A stretch of DNA of 64,000 nucleotides, taken from positions 4,340,001 to 4,404,000 of the forward strand of contig NZ_CP049868.1 of NCBI RefSeq assembly GCF_011303555.1. Reading direction: 5' to 3'. The notes below the pieces were generated by a model that searched no databases, was not told the DNA's origin, and saw nothing but the letters and a program-made list of their open reading frames with translations. Below, in pieces: positions 26,947 through 36,968 of this stretch. The translations under genes were made by a program, and so were the position numbers. The first letter of the stretch is position 1. Every line of letters begins with the position of its first letter. The stretch comes from Pedobacter sp. HDW13 (GTDB lineage: Bacteria > Bacteroidota > Bacteroidia > Sphingobacteriales > Sphingobacteriaceae).

Positions 26947-27972
26947 ATGATGAAAAATAAATTAAATCTATTGCGTATATGCTTAATTCTGGTATTGGGT
27001 AGCATAGCCTTATCGGCATGTAAAAAGAATTTACCTGATGAACGTTTATCAATAGCCAACGATTCTCAGTACACCCAATATTTATATCAACCGGTTTTAG
27101 GTAGAAATACTTTGTTTGCCAATAACTTTCAATACGGTAACTCTAGTCGTCCTTTGGATTTTAAAATTGTAAACATGCGCACCTTTAACGGGGAGCCGGC
27201 ACCAGAGTTAACCAACAACTACCCCGTAACCGTTTGGAAAACTGCCTACGATGGGACCGAGAAATCCCTTGCAGCGATCGAAGCGAAACGTACTATAGAA
27301 AACCATCCGTTATTCGAAGTAAGACCACACTCTGGTGAGTTTATGATGTGGGCTGCGGCCAACTCAAATATGGTAAAGGCACAGCCAGATTCGGGCTACG
27401 TTTTTGATGTAGAAATGTCAAATTCAGGAGGTAGAAAGTACTATCAGAATTTCCGTTTGCGCCCTTTGCGTGAGCGTCCGTATGAGCCATCAAATTTAGA
27501 CCCTATAACAGGGCAAGGTACCTCAGTATCGGTTAATCCTACCAGTGTATTTATCACAGGCGAACGCGGACAGTTACTCAATACCAGAGATGACGTGCAG
27601 GTTTTGTTTAAGAAAACAGGAAATGGTAACAGTCTCACTTTCAAATTCGCAGATACATTATCTAATCCTATTGATCCGAATAAGTTTGCCGCTACTGATT
27701 GGGCTAATTTAGTACATGGCTTTAACATGGTTAAAGATGCTGGGAAGGTAAAATACGAGGTGGCTTATCCAATACCTTGCAGTGCTTATCCAACTAAGTA
27801 CACTACGCTGTCAGGAGATCAGGCGAGGGTTGTTTTCAGGTTTAACAGGCAGGCATTTGGGAATATACAACAACAGTGTTTCCTGTCCTTCAACTTTAAT
27901 ATTTACCAAAAAGGAGATTGGGAAATCACTTTCTGGTTTAAGCGTGATAAACCAAAATTTGATAATGATTAA
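26947..27972 (+). CDS. DUF5007-like surface lipoprotein
   Basis: A lipoprotein of about 341 residues (lipobox ALSACKK near residue 26). The rest is probably beta-rich, with words such as NYPVTVWKTAYDGTEKSLAAIEAKRT and GDWEITFWFKRDKPKFDND at the C-terminus. It looks like a member of the DUF5007 group that accompanies fasciclin and SusD genes in Bacteroidota loci; this family name is from memory and only moderately certain. No enzymatic motif is visible. The ORF is open from a GTG at 26944, but the ATG at 26947 is more likely. Its TAA overlaps the longer possible start of SusC2 as TAATG. Confidence 0.6.
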   Translation: MMKNKLNLLRICLILVLGSIALSACKKNLPDERLSIANDSQYTQYLYQPVLGRNTLFANNFQYGNSSRPLDFKIVNMRTFNGEPAPELTNNYPVTVWKTAYDGTEKSLAAIEAKRTIENHPLFEVRPHSGEFMMWAAANSNMVKAQPDSGYVFDVEMSNSGGRKYYQNFRLRPLRERPYEPSNLDPITGQGTSVSVNPTSVFITGERGQLLNTRDDVQVLFKKTGNGNSLTFKFADTLSNPIDPNKFAATDWANLVHGFNMVKDAGKVKYEVAYPIPCSAYPTKYTTLSGDQARVVFRFNRQAFGNIQQQCFLSFNFNIYQKGDWEITFWFKRDKPKFDND

Positions 27973-28007
27973 TGGAACAGTATAAACTAAAACAAAACAT
28001 ATTTCCA

Positions 28008-31000
28008 ATGAAGTATTTTTACACCATAGTTATTTTATTGATTTTTGGTTTCCAGAATTTAGCTATTGCCCAGCAACGCATTGTTGTAACCGGGACAGTT
28101 ATTGATGGTTCATCAAAATCAAAAGAAACCATACCCGGAGTTAGTGTTACCAGCGGAGGTAGTTCGTTAGGTATTACCGATAATAACGGTAAATTTAGGG
28201 TAACGGTAGCTAACAACGGTTCTTTAACCTTTAGTTATGTAGGTTACGAACCTATCACAGTTAAAGTAAACAACCGTACTAATATTTCGGTTACCATGGG
28301 GGTTGATAATAAAACCTTAAAAGAGGTAACAGTTACAGCTGGTTATCAAACCAAAACAAAAACATTGATGACCGGTTCTGCTGTAACCATTTCCGGAAAA
28401 GATATCCAGGGACAACCAGCCAGTGATGTAATGTCGCTATTACAAGGTAAGGTGGCAGGTTTAAATATTCAGAACAATACAGGTTCTCCTGGTTTCAGAG
28501 GTAGCGTAACCATACGTGGTATATCTAATATCAATGTTTCGGGTTCTGGAAGTTCTTCTTTCTTAACACCTACGTCGCCATTATTTGTAATTGATGGTGT
28601 ACCGGTAGATGATAATACCGATTACTCATATGGTTTTCAACAAGCAGGCCCTGGTGTTTCGCCAGCTTCTCAAATTCCACCAGAGGATGTTGAAGATATT
28701 ACAGTATTAAAAGATGCTGCCGCTACAGCCCTGTATGGCTCGAGGGGTGCATACGGTGTAATTTTAATTACCACCAAGCGCGGTAATTCAAAAGTGCCAG
28801 TAGTGCGTTACAATGGTTCAGCCTTTATGTCAACAGTTCCGCAATTGCGTTCAGTAATTGGTGGTAAAGGTGAGCGTTTGTTAAGAATTGATCAGATTTT
28901 ACGTTACGATACAACTTATAATCATGCCATCGATTTAATAAACTCTACACCATTCTTATCTGATAGTTTAAATGCCTATTACAATAACTCAACTGATTGG
29001 CAGTCTTATTTTTATCGCCCAACTTTTAACCAAAACCACAATTTAAATATTTCTGGAGGCGATACCAAGTTTAACTATAAAGTAGCCTTAGGAATTTACG
29101 ATGAAAAAGGTATTCAACAGAACACAGGTTATTCTCGTTATAACCTGAACATGAATATGATTTATTCACCTAGTCGAAAGTTTAGACTCGAAGGGCAGTT
29201 AAATAACTCCATACAAAATCAGCAAACGGGAAGTGGGAACGGGCTCCAGAACGCTGGGATTGCGAAAGGAGGAAGCTCGTCTTCCTTACTGCCAGCCCCC
29301 TCGCTCTACTCATCTGTTGATGCTGTATTGGGGGCATTAACTACCGATAACGATAATAAGGTATTAAACACTACTGCAACCCTAAATGGAGAGTACGAAA
29401 TTGTACCAAATTTAAAATTGGGTTCTTATTTAAGTTATACCGGAAAATCGAGTACAAAAGATAATTTTTCACCGGCGGCATTAAATTCAAACCAGGCAGA
29501 GTACTATACCTATAATGATAGGGCTACTACTTTATACAACCGTAATCAACTTTCGTATGTATATTCATTAAAAGAGGCTGGCGAAGATGCACACAACTTT
29601 TCAGTTTTTGCTTTCTCTGAGCTAAGGGCTTCTTTCTTTAAATCGGATGCAATATTGAACGATCGCGTAGTAAACGATCAGTTAAGAGGGCCGTTAACCA
29701 ATATGACCGATTACCTGACTTCAAAAGGGGGAACAATTGGTTATACCGATTTAAGAAGTATTGCTTTTGCCGGTGCTTTCTCTTATAACTATAAGCAGAA
29801 ATATGTAATCGACCTGAACTATCGTGTGGATGGACTATCTACCAACGGACCAAACGCCGGTTACAAGAAAAACCCAGCAATAGCGGTAAAATGGAACTTT
29901 GATAGAGAAGCATTTTTAAGCAATTTGAAATTTTTGGATTATGGTGATATCCGTTTAAGTTATGGTTCAAATATTACTCCAAATGGTAATATTTATCAGG
30001 CTTATGGTAAGTATTATGGCGGTGGCCGTTACAACAACAGCAATACTGTAGTTTCAGATTTAGAGTTTCTGCCAAACTTAACTTTAGAGCCAACAAAAGC
30101 CACAACTTATAACGCAGGTTTTGATGTTGGTATCTTAAATGGAAAATTCAGTTTATCAATGGATGCTTATTATAAACAAACAGACAACAGTTTCAGAGAG
30201 AAAAAGCTATCTGTTGCTAATTCATTTGATAAAATTGGTTCTACAGAAATTAGTAACGTTAACTATGGTTGGGAGTTTCAGGCAACAAGCCGCCCGTTAA
30301 ACGCTACCAGTCCGTTCAAATTAGCTTTAAGTGCGAATTTGGCAATTAACAGAGAGATTTTGGCCGCATTGCCTGATGGATTAAGAGAACAAATTTATTA
30401 CGATGCAGCTTTAGGTCAGGATACGTATTATCGTTTAGGTATCAATTCACTATCTAATTACCTGTATAATACGAAAGGTGTTTACAGCACCAATGCTCAG
30501 GTTCCGGTTGATCCGCTTACTGGTTTACCATACCGTGTAGGTGCCAATGGTAAATTAAATTATTTCAAAGCCGGAGACCCTATTTTTACTGATTTAGATG
30601 GTAACTATGTATTAAACGAATATGATAGGGTAATAGCAGGTAACTCGCAACCGCAAATTACAGGTGGTTTTACCTCGTTGTTTCAGTATAAGAACTGGAG
30701 TTTGGAGGTTAATACATCTTTTACACTTAAGCGCGATATCTTAAATAACAGTTTGGCAGCTCAGTTTGCCCGTTTCAACACTCCGCTGGGTAATGACAAA
30801 GGTGAAATATTCGGATTGGTTCCACTTTCTGAATATAGCTATTGGGCAGCGCCGGGCGATATGGCCATGTATGGTAACCCATTAGATTTTGTTAGGGCAA
30901 AACTATTAGATCCATATAGATCTAATCAAACCCTGTTTCAGGAAGATGGATCGTATTTTAAATTAAACTCAGTAAAAGTGTACTACATGTTTAATCAAAA

Positions 31001-31178
31001 ATTCACACAAAAATATGGTATGAACAGAGTAAGTGTTAACCTAACTGCTTCTAACTTAGGTTTTATAACCCGTTACTCAGGTCCAAATCCAGAAAATGTT
31101 ACCTCTTTAGGAAGAGATGACTCTGGAGGTTACCCAATTTCAAAACAATTTGCATTAGGCTTAAATATTGAATTTTAA
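28008..31178 (+). CDS. SusC/RagA-family TonB-linked outer-membrane transporter, second copy
   Basis: About 1056 residues, with the full domain set. The signal peptide is MKYFYTIVILLIFGFQNLAI. A carboxypeptidase-D-like domain follows (RIVVTGTVIDGSSKSKETIPGVSVTSGGSSLGITDNNGKF), then the TonB-box region LKEVTVTAGYQ, the plug (DVMSLLQGKVAGLNIQNNTGSPGFRGSVTIRG, then DITVLKDAAATALYGSRGAYGVILITTKRG), and a barrel ending FALGLNIEF. An alternative ATG at 27972 adds 12 residues and would couple to the preceding stop, but it spoils the signal peptide start. A stretch near 29221-29330 is more GC-rich than the rest. SusD2 follows at once. Confidence 0.94.
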   Translation: MKYFYTIVILLIFGFQNLAIAQQRIVVTGTVIDGSSKSKETIPGVSVTSGGSSLGITDNNGKFRVTVANNGSLTFSYVGYEPITVKVNNRTNISVTMGVDNKTLKEVTVTAGYQTKTKTLMTGSAVTISGKDIQGQPASDVMSLLQGKVAGLNIQNNTGSPGFRGSVTIRGISNINVSGSGSSSFLTPTSPLFVIDGVPVDDNTDYSYGFQQAGPGVSPASQIPPEDVEDITVLKDAAATALYGSRGAYGVILITTKRGNSKVPVVRYNGSAFMSTVPQLRSVIGGKGERLLRIDQILRYDTTYNHAIDLINSTPFLSDSLNAYYNNSTDWQSYFYRPTFNQNHNLNISGGDTKFNYKVALGIYDEKGIQQNTGYSRYNLNMNMIYSPSRKFRLEGQLNNSIQNQQTGSGNGLQNAGIAKGGSSSSLLPAPSLYSSVDAVLGALTTDNDNKVLNTTATLNGEYEIVPNLKLGSYLSYTGKSSTKDNFSPAALNSNQAEYYTYNDRATTLYNRNQLSYVYSLKEAGEDAHNFSVFAFSELRASFFKSDAILNDRVVNDQLRGPLTNMTDYLTSKGGTIGYTDLRSIAFAGAFSYNYKQKYVIDLNYRVDGLSTNGPNAGYKKNPAIAVKWNFDREAFLSNLKFLDYGDIRLSYGSNITPNGNIYQAYGKYYGGGRYNNSNTVVSDLEFLPNLTLEPTKATTYNAGFDVGILNGKFSLSMDAYYKQTDNSFREKKLSVANSFDKIGSTEISNVNYGWEFQATSRPLNATSPFKLALSANLAINREILAALPDGLREQIYYDAALGQDTYYRLGINSLSNYLYNTKGVYSTNAQVPVDPLTGLPYRVGANGKLNYFKAGDPIFTDLDGNYVLNEYDRVIAGNSQPQITGGFTSLFQYKNWSLEVNTSFTLKRDILNNSLAAQFARFNTPLGNDKGEIFGLVPLSEYSYWAAPGDMAMYGNPLDFVRAKLLDPYRSNQTLFQEDGSYFKLNSVKVYYMFNQKFTQKYGMNRVSVNLTASNLGFITRYSGPNPENVTSLGRDDSGGYPISKQFALGLNIEF

Positions 31179-31185
31179 ATCGGAT

Positions 31186-32712
31186 ATGATGAAAGCGAAA
31201 AATATAAAATATTTACTAATGGCTACTTTACTATTGTTCGTAGCCCCAGGGTGTAAGAAGTTTCTTAATGTAGAACCTATTGATGCATTATCTGGAAACA
31301 ATTTTTGGCAAACCAAAAAAGACGTAGAAGGTTTTACCAATGGAATTTACTCCAGGTTGAGAAATAAAATAGGCTCGAGTGTGATTATGCCAGCGCTCGA
31401 CGTTCGTGCGAATTTCGTAACAACAGTGGGTACAATTGATAATAACGGAAACAATGTTTTCAATAACTTAATAGCCAATAACTTAAAGGCTGCTGTGAAT
31501 GGCAGTACCACTTACGATGGCAGATTAAGGGGGATTATGGATTGGAAAGCCTGGTACGATATTATTGCTGCCAGCAATATCCTGTATTATGAGGTAGATA
31601 ATGTTCCTGGTAACAACCTATCAGATAGCGAGAGAAAAAGGTATAAAGCCGAAGCAGTATTTACGCGTAATTTAAGTTACATGTTTATCTGCAAACTATT
31701 TGGCGATGCCATTTACTATACCGAAGCTTATAATAGTAAAGCGTTGCCACGAAGCCCTCAGGTTGAAGTAATGAAAAAATGTATTGCAGATATGAATGCT
31801 GCAAAGAACGATCTTCCCGAATCATATACAGATGCTTCTTTAGTTGGTATAAGGCCAACTAAAGCAAGTGCAGTAGCTTTATTAATGCATCTAAATATGT
31901 GGGCAGCTGCCTGGGATACCGGAGATAAGACTGGTTATTATAAGGCAGTGCTGGCACTTGGAGAAGAGATGTCCACTTATAAAAATTATACGGTGTTGCC
32001 AGTTACTGTAGAAAATACCAAACGGATTTTTAAAGGGCGTTCGAGCGAAAACTTATTTAGTATTTTGCAGGATTACAATTATGGCGAGATATTTTCAAGC
32101 TTTTCCAATTATTCATATTTCTTTTCTCATTATCCTGTTCGTGGTGCTACAACTAAAACCACCAGTTTTATGACATATGAAAAAGATTACATCAATAAAC
32201 TGTTCCCTGCCGGTGTGCCTGATGCAAGGATTAGCACCTGGTTCGAAAATTACGATGCTGGAAATAACACCTTTCAGTTTAAAAAATTCATAAATGTATA
32301 TTCAACCGGATCAGGAGCAAGTTTAACGGTAAATAGTGATGATAGCGCAATTATTTTCCGCTTGCCCGATGCATTATTATTAGCGGCAGAGGCTGCGGCA
32401 GAACTTGGTGATGATGTTACTGCGAAGGCTTACGCCAACCAGGTTAGAGTTGCTGCAGCAGCACCCTTATTAATCTCAAACGGCGAGGAATTGAAAAATG
32501 ATATTTATAAAGAACGGTGCCGCGAATTAATTGGCGAAGGTCAGTTCTTTTTCGATCTCGTACGCACAAAAAGAGCTATAAGTACTGATTATTCGAAAGC
32601 GGTAATCAGTGTGTCTAACTTTAACAACGGTGCATGGACCTGGCCTTTACTCATCAGTAGTGCTGAGCGTACGGCTAATCCATATTTGATAGGTAATAAT
32701 TTTTGGAATTAA
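31186..32712 (+). CDS. SusD/RagB-family surface glycan-binding lipoprotein, second copy
   Basis: A lipoprotein of about 508 residues (lipobox LLFVAPGCKKFL). SusD signatures are FLNVEPIDALSGNNFWQTKKDVEGFTNGIYSRLR near the N-terminus, RYKAEAVFTRNLSYMFICKLFGDAIYYTEAY in the middle, and RCRELIGEGQFFFDLVRTKRAI near the end. I used the first of two adjacent ATG codons (31186), because the in-frame ATG at 31168 lies inside the SusC2 gene and gives a poorer signal. It is the lid partner of SusC2, and the two pairs presumably import different products of the same substrate. Confidence 0.92.
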   Translation: MMKAKNIKYLLMATLLLFVAPGCKKFLNVEPIDALSGNNFWQTKKDVEGFTNGIYSRLRNKIGSSVIMPALDVRANFVTTVGTIDNNGNNVFNNLIANNLKAAVNGSTTYDGRLRGIMDWKAWYDIIAASNILYYEVDNVPGNNLSDSERKRYKAEAVFTRNLSYMFICKLFGDAIYYTEAYNSKALPRSPQVEVMKKCIADMNAAKNDLPESYTDASLVGIRPTKASAVALLMHLNMWAAAWDTGDKTGYYKAVLALGEEMSTYKNYTVLPVTVENTKRIFKGRSSENLFSILQDYNYGEIFSSFSNYSYFFSHYPVRGATTKTTSFMTYEKDYINKLFPAGVPDARISTWFENYDAGNNTFQFKKFINVYSTGSGASLTVNSDDSAIIFRLPDALLLAAEAAAELGDDVTAKAYANQVRVAAAAPLLISNGEELKNDIYKERCRELIGEGQFFFDLVRTKRAISTDYSKAVISVSNFNNGAWTWPLLISSAERTANPYLIGNNFWN

Positions 32713-32716
32713 GAAG

Positions 32717-33436
32717 ATGAAAATAGAAAACATAAATAAAGCATTTTTATTGGTAATGGCCAGCGTGCTCTTCATGCTTGCGGGTTGCAAAAAATACTAT
32801 TTTGATACAGGCGTGCACGATCCAAAGTTTAGTGGAAGCAGTTTGCAGTACATGAAATCAAAGAAACCTTTCTTTGACAGTACTTTAACAGTAATTAATC
32901 TGGCTGGGTTGAATGATGTGCTGGATAAAGAAAATGTAACCTTTTTTGCGCCACCAAGCGGTTCGGTTTTTAAAAGTATTAAAAGATTGAACGAGTATTT
33001 GAGAATAAATGGGAAAGATACCGTATCGCAACTTAGTCAGATAAAGCCCGAAGTATGGAGAAACACCCTTTCACAATATATTTTTAAGGGTTCCAACTTG
33101 TTAAAAGATTATCCACAAAGAGATACGCTTTCATACATTGCTTTTCCAGGTCAGAATTATACTGCCTATAATGGACGTATCATGAATGTTGGTGCAATTT
33201 TTAGCGATGCAGGTGGGGTGAAATACGCAGGTTACCGTCAGTTATTTTTGGCCTATATTCCGGATTTATCAAATCCACAGGTAGCACTACAAAATAATCC
33301 GGTGGCTACATCCGATATCCAGACTACAAATGGCGTGTTGCATGTATTAACCAAAATTAAACATAACCTCGGTTTTAATACCGATACTTTCATCGATCAG
33401 GTAGTTGCAGCGGGCATTTTACCGCCTACACCATAG
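32717..33436 (+). CDS. Fasciclin (FAS1)-domain lipoprotein, second copy
   Basis: A 239-residue lipoprotein (lipobox LFMLAGCKK). The FAS1-like region includes SGSSLQYMKSKKPFFDSTLTVINLAGLNDVLDKENVTFFAPPSGSVFKSIKRL and ends with IQTTNGVLHVLTKIKHNLGF, the H2-like word. It is clearly paralogous in design to the lipoprotein after SusD1 but diverged in sequence. It begins four bases after the SusD2 stop, so it is tightly coupled. The expected role is surface binding of substrate or matrix, inferred from domain and position. Confidence 0.82.
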   Translation: MKIENINKAFLLVMASVLFMLAGCKKYYFDTGVHDPKFSGSSLQYMKSKKPFFDSTLTVINLAGLNDVLDKENVTFFAPPSGSVFKSIKRLNEYLRINGKDTVSQLSQIKPEVWRNTLSQYIFKGSNLLKDYPQRDTLSYIAFPGQNYTAYNGRIMNVGAIFSDAGGVKYAGYRQLFLAYIPDLSNPQVALQNNPVATSDIQTTNGVLHVLTKIKHNLGFNTDTFIDQVVAAGILPPTP

Positions 33437-33468
33437 CTAATTATTTATTTATATTAATTAATAGATAC

Positions 33469-35172
33469 ATGTTAACAAACATAAAATATAGAACAGGCTT
33501 ATTGGTGGCAATGGTAATTTGCCTTGTTAGCCTCATGGTTTCTTGCGAAAAAGGAAAGGGACTGGCCGATGATCCTTACGCTGGTGGGAAACAGGTATTG
33601 GGTATAACTTTTATCTCAAAAACTACCGACCCTGATATTGTAAACGCTGGCTCAACCCTAAATCTTCAGGTAAATGGATTAATGAAGTATAAAGATAACT
33701 TTAAGCTTTATGTTAATGAGATCGAAGCCGAAGTATTGAATTATACCGACAGTACAATTCAGTTTAAGGTACCTTTAACGGCCAGTACCGGTAGCGTTTG
33801 GATTACTTCGCAGGGTCAAAGTTTTTTCGGACCAATTGTTAAAGTTGGTGGAAAAGTAGCAGTAGATCCTACCTTTAAAATTGTAAATGGTGCCAGTTCA
33901 GTTTCTGCATTCGGTATAAATACAGTTTACGATGCCGAAAAACTACCTTCGGGCAGGTTTTGGCTTACCGGCGGATTTACTACTTTTGAGCAGAAAGGGT
34001 CATTATTAACTCCTAATGGAGGTATAGTTCAGGTAGATGCAGACGGGGCTTATATTACCAGCGATATTAACTTTGGAAAAGGAGTTGCCGGGGGCTTTGG
34101 AATTATAACCTCAATTAACAGAATATCAAGTGGTTCTCAAAATGGCAAATTTATAATTGCTGGCAGTTTCTCTTCGTATAACTCTTACCGTGCTAACCGC
34201 CAAACACTTAGCAATATTGCCAGGTTAAATGCAAATGGTACTTTAGATACCGTCAAAACAGCAGATAAAGATGCTCAGGGTAATTCATTGGTGCCTATTG
34301 TTAATCCTAAACCCGGCGAAACCTGGAAAAATGGTGATACTGTAGCGGCCTTTAATGCTGGTGTAGATGGTTTTGTAAGAAAAACATTTATTTATGGCGA
34401 GCAGATTTATATCGTGGGTAATTTTCAGAATTTCAGAAGAATGTATTATCCAAATTCCAGTTACGATGAGAAGGTATATGATATAACCAAAATGAAACAA
34501 ATGGTTCGGGTTAATGCAGATGGAACTATGGATTCTACCTTCCATTATAATAAGAATACCCGCCAAAGTGCTGCGGCTGGAAACGGTGGGATTATCGATG
34601 CCATGATGCAGACAGATGGAAAACTTATTTTGGTAGGGTCGTTTACGTCGTTTAACGGTGTAACAGCTAACCGGATTGTGCGATTAAATTTAGATGGTTC
34701 TGTAGATCAGACTTTTAGTGCAGGTACCGGAGCTAATGACGATATTTATTCGATCAGGTACAATGCTACAACCGATAAAATTGTAATTAGCGGCAACTTT
34801 AGCTCCTTTAATGGAAAAGCATCCTCTGGTGTTGCTTTATTAAATTCAAATGGGTCTGTAGTAAGCACTTTTAACGGCTCGGCTATTACAGGAGGTATTG
34901 CTACTTTCGCTGCTCAGCTTAACAATGGTAAAATAATAGTTGCTGGTTCATTCAAGAAATATGCCGATTATTTACGTCAGGGCTTTATGATATTGGAAGC
35001 CAACGGACAGTTAGCTGTTGGCTACAACAATACAGGTGGTTTTCAGGGTAGGATTTACGATATGATTGAAACTCCGGTAACCAATGGTTCGCAGGTTATT
35101 TTAGTTGGTGATATTTTTAGATTTAACTCTATGCTGCCACATAACGTACTTAGGCTAGTCATTTCTAATTAA
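33469..35172 (+). CDS. Lipoprotein with IPT-like domain and delta-60-repeat beta-propeller (DUF5008-like)
   Basis: A 567-residue lipoprotein (lipobox LMVSCEK). After the signal, an immunoglobulin-like IPT/TIG region (about 45-125: GITFISKTTDPDIVNAGSTLNLQVNG) is followed by repeated delta-60-type blades. These recur as IIAGSFSSYN...NIARLNANGTLD, LILVGSFTSFNGVTANRIVRLNLDGSVDQTFS and IVISGNFSSFNGKASSGVALLNSNGSV, consistent with a beta-propeller. It resembles the DUF5008 group found in similar Bacteroidota loci. No catalytic residues are evident. It is likely a surface glycan- or protein-binding component of the second SusCD transport complex. Confidence 0.7.
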   Translation: MLTNIKYRTGLLVAMVICLVSLMVSCEKGKGLADDPYAGGKQVLGITFISKTTDPDIVNAGSTLNLQVNGLMKYKDNFKLYVNEIEAEVLNYTDSTIQFKVPLTASTGSVWITSQGQSFFGPIVKVGGKVAVDPTFKIVNGASSVSAFGINTVYDAEKLPSGRFWLTGGFTTFEQKGSLLTPNGGIVQVDADGAYITSDINFGKGVAGGFGIITSINRISSGSQNGKFIIAGSFSSYNSYRANRQTLSNIARLNANGTLDTVKTADKDAQGNSLVPIVNPKPGETWKNGDTVAAFNAGVDGFVRKTFIYGEQIYIVGNFQNFRRMYYPNSSYDEKVYDITKMKQMVRVNADGTMDSTFHYNKNTRQSAAAGNGGIIDAMMQTDGKLILVGSFTSFNGVTANRIVRLNLDGSVDQTFSAGTGANDDIYSIRYNATTDKIVISGNFSSFNGKASSGVALLNSNGSVVSTFNGSAITGGIATFAAQLNNGKIIVAGSFKKYADYLRQGFMILEANGQLAVGYNNTGGFQGRIYDMIETPVTNGSQVILVGDIFRFNSMLPHNVLRLVISN

Positions 35173-35195
35173 CTGTACACTTTAATTTTATAGAT

Positions 35196-36956
35196 ATGAA
35201 AAAAAATATAAGATCAGTTTTTAACATAAAAACGATAAGTGCAGCATTCCTTTTAGGGTTTATTTTACTCCACTCGGCCTGCAATAAAAATTTTGATAAT
35301 GTTTTGCCTAAATCGTTCAGAAACGATACACTTGGCTTAGGCAGCAATTCAAAAAAAGTGTTATACATTATATTGGATGGCGTAAAAGGTTCAGTAGTGA
35401 GCAGTTTAGCACCAGCCAATCTCACACAAATTACCAACAATGCCATATTTTCTTATGATGGTGTTGCTGATTACCAGCGTAACACCATTACCAATGCAGC
35501 AGCATGGACTACTATGCTTACCGGTGTTGATTATACCAAACACAATGTAAGCACTGAAACTTTTACAGGTTTGAATTTACAAACCACACCGACGTTATTT
35601 AGTGGAATAAAATCAAGTTTGGGAAATGTAAGGACAGTTTCTTTAGCTTCAACAGCTGCATTTAACGATAATCTGGCCACTGATGCTACTGTTAAACAAA
35701 CCCTGGCCGACGATGCCGCAGTTAAAACTTCCGTTATTGCTGAGTTAGGAGCCGGTAATCCTTCATTACTGGTGGCACAATTCCACAGTGCAGAAGTGGC
35801 AGGTATGGCCAACGGCTATACCGGGGCTACAACAGCATATACTAGCGCAATTAATACACTAGATGGTTACGTAGGAGAAATTTTGACTGCTTTAAGGGCT
35901 AGAAAAACCTATGCGCAGGAAAGCTGGTTAGTAGTGGTGGCCTCAAACAAAGGTGGTGCTGCAACTTCAGGTGGTGCACCAGGTTCAAATATTTATGCAG
36001 ACGATTCGCGTAATACGTTTGTAGCTTTTTATAACCCCAAATTTAAACCGAATGCCATAAATAAGCCTGATGTAACTAATCTGCCCTATGCAGGAGTTGG
36101 CGCAAAGTTTAACGCAACTAATGCTGCGATACAAAGTGACGCCAATTTTTTAAATTTAGGTACAAATATAGAGGCTACCATTCGTTTTAACATCCGTTGG
36201 GATGGAAGCACCGGGAATTCAGGTTACCCTGCAATTCTCCAAAAAAGAGGCGTTACCAATGGGATAACGGCAGGAGTACCAGGCTGGGCTTTTATCAAAG
36301 ATGATGGTGGGATTATTAGTTTTAATGCGAGCTTCACTGGCGCTACCGGAAACTCGCAGGCAAAAGGACCGGCATCTCAAAAACTGGATGATGGAAAATG
36401 GCATGCTGTTGCGGTAAGGTTTTTTAATAACGGTACTACCCATACTGCCAGTATGTTTGTTGATGGTATACCTGCGCAAACGGCTAATTTAGGCCTAACT
36501 GCAGGCAATGGAAACTTAAATACCACATCACCTTTAACTTTTGGAAAATATACTAATGTTGATTGTTTTATTACCGAATTTGCAGTTTACAATATAGCCA
36601 TTCCTAATGCTGATATTATTGCAAACAGTAAAAAAACGCCGCTAACACCAATTACTGATCCATATTACAATAATTTAGTAGCTTATTTTAAAACCAGTGA
36701 AGGTGTTGGTAATGTATTGAATGATGCCTTAGGTAAAGCTCCCGCAATGAATTTGGTGGGCACACCCAACTGGACAAATTACGCTGATATTTCTCCAAAT
36801 CTCTCTCCTGCTATATCCGAGGCGGCTTTTAAAGCAGTGCCAAATGGTGTCGATATCCCGGTGTTAATCTACAGTTGGTTAAATATTGCCGCACCAGCTA
36901 AATGGTCTTTAATGGGGAAATTTTATGCCCCGGTTGTTTCTTATCCAACCAACTAA
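35196..36956 (+). CDS. Lipoprotein with degenerate phosphatase-like domain and LamG domain, first copy
   Basis: A 586-residue lipoprotein (lipobox LLHSACNK). Residues about 53-260 follow the alkaline phosphatase/type I phosphodiesterase fold: D61 in YIILDGVKGS and T105/T106 in AAAWTTMLTG. Downstream metal ligands are lost: QFHSAEVAG (residue 197 is His where Asp is expected) and SNKGG (251-254) where active enzymes have a DHG-type word. From about 310 to 460 there is a LamG/concanavalin-like jelly roll (IEATIRFNIRWDGSTGNSGYPAIL, then DDGKWHAVAVRFFNNGTTHTASMFVDG), and DUF4983-type sequence closes the protein. A catalytically inactive, substrate-binding role is my inference. A paralogue lies at 38928. 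Confidence 0.72.
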   Translation: MKKNIRSVFNIKTISAAFLLGFILLHSACNKNFDNVLPKSFRNDTLGLGSNSKKVLYIILDGVKGSVVSSLAPANLTQITNNAIFSYDGVADYQRNTITNAAAWTTMLTGVDYTKHNVSTETFTGLNLQTTPTLFSGIKSSLGNVRTVSLASTAAFNDNLATDATVKQTLADDAAVKTSVIAELGAGNPSLLVAQFHSAEVAGMANGYTGATTAYTSAINTLDGYVGEILTALRARKTYAQESWLVVVASNKGGAATSGGAPGSNIYADDSRNTFVAFYNPKFKPNAINKPDVTNLPYAGVGAKFNATNAAIQSDANFLNLGTNIEATIRFNIRWDGSTGNSGYPAILQKRGVTNGITAGVPGWAFIKDDGGIISFNASFTGATGNSQAKGPASQKLDDGKWHAVAVRFFNNGTTHTASMFVDGIPAQTANLGLTAGNGNLNTTSPLTFGKYTNVDCFITEFAVYNIAIPNADIIANSKKTPLTPITDPYYNNLVAYFKTSEGVGNVLNDALGKAPAMNLVGTPNWTNYADISPNLSPAISEAAFKAVPNGVDIPVLIYSWLNIAAPAKWSLMGKFYAPVVSYPTN

Positions 36957-36968
36957 TTTAAATTGTAT

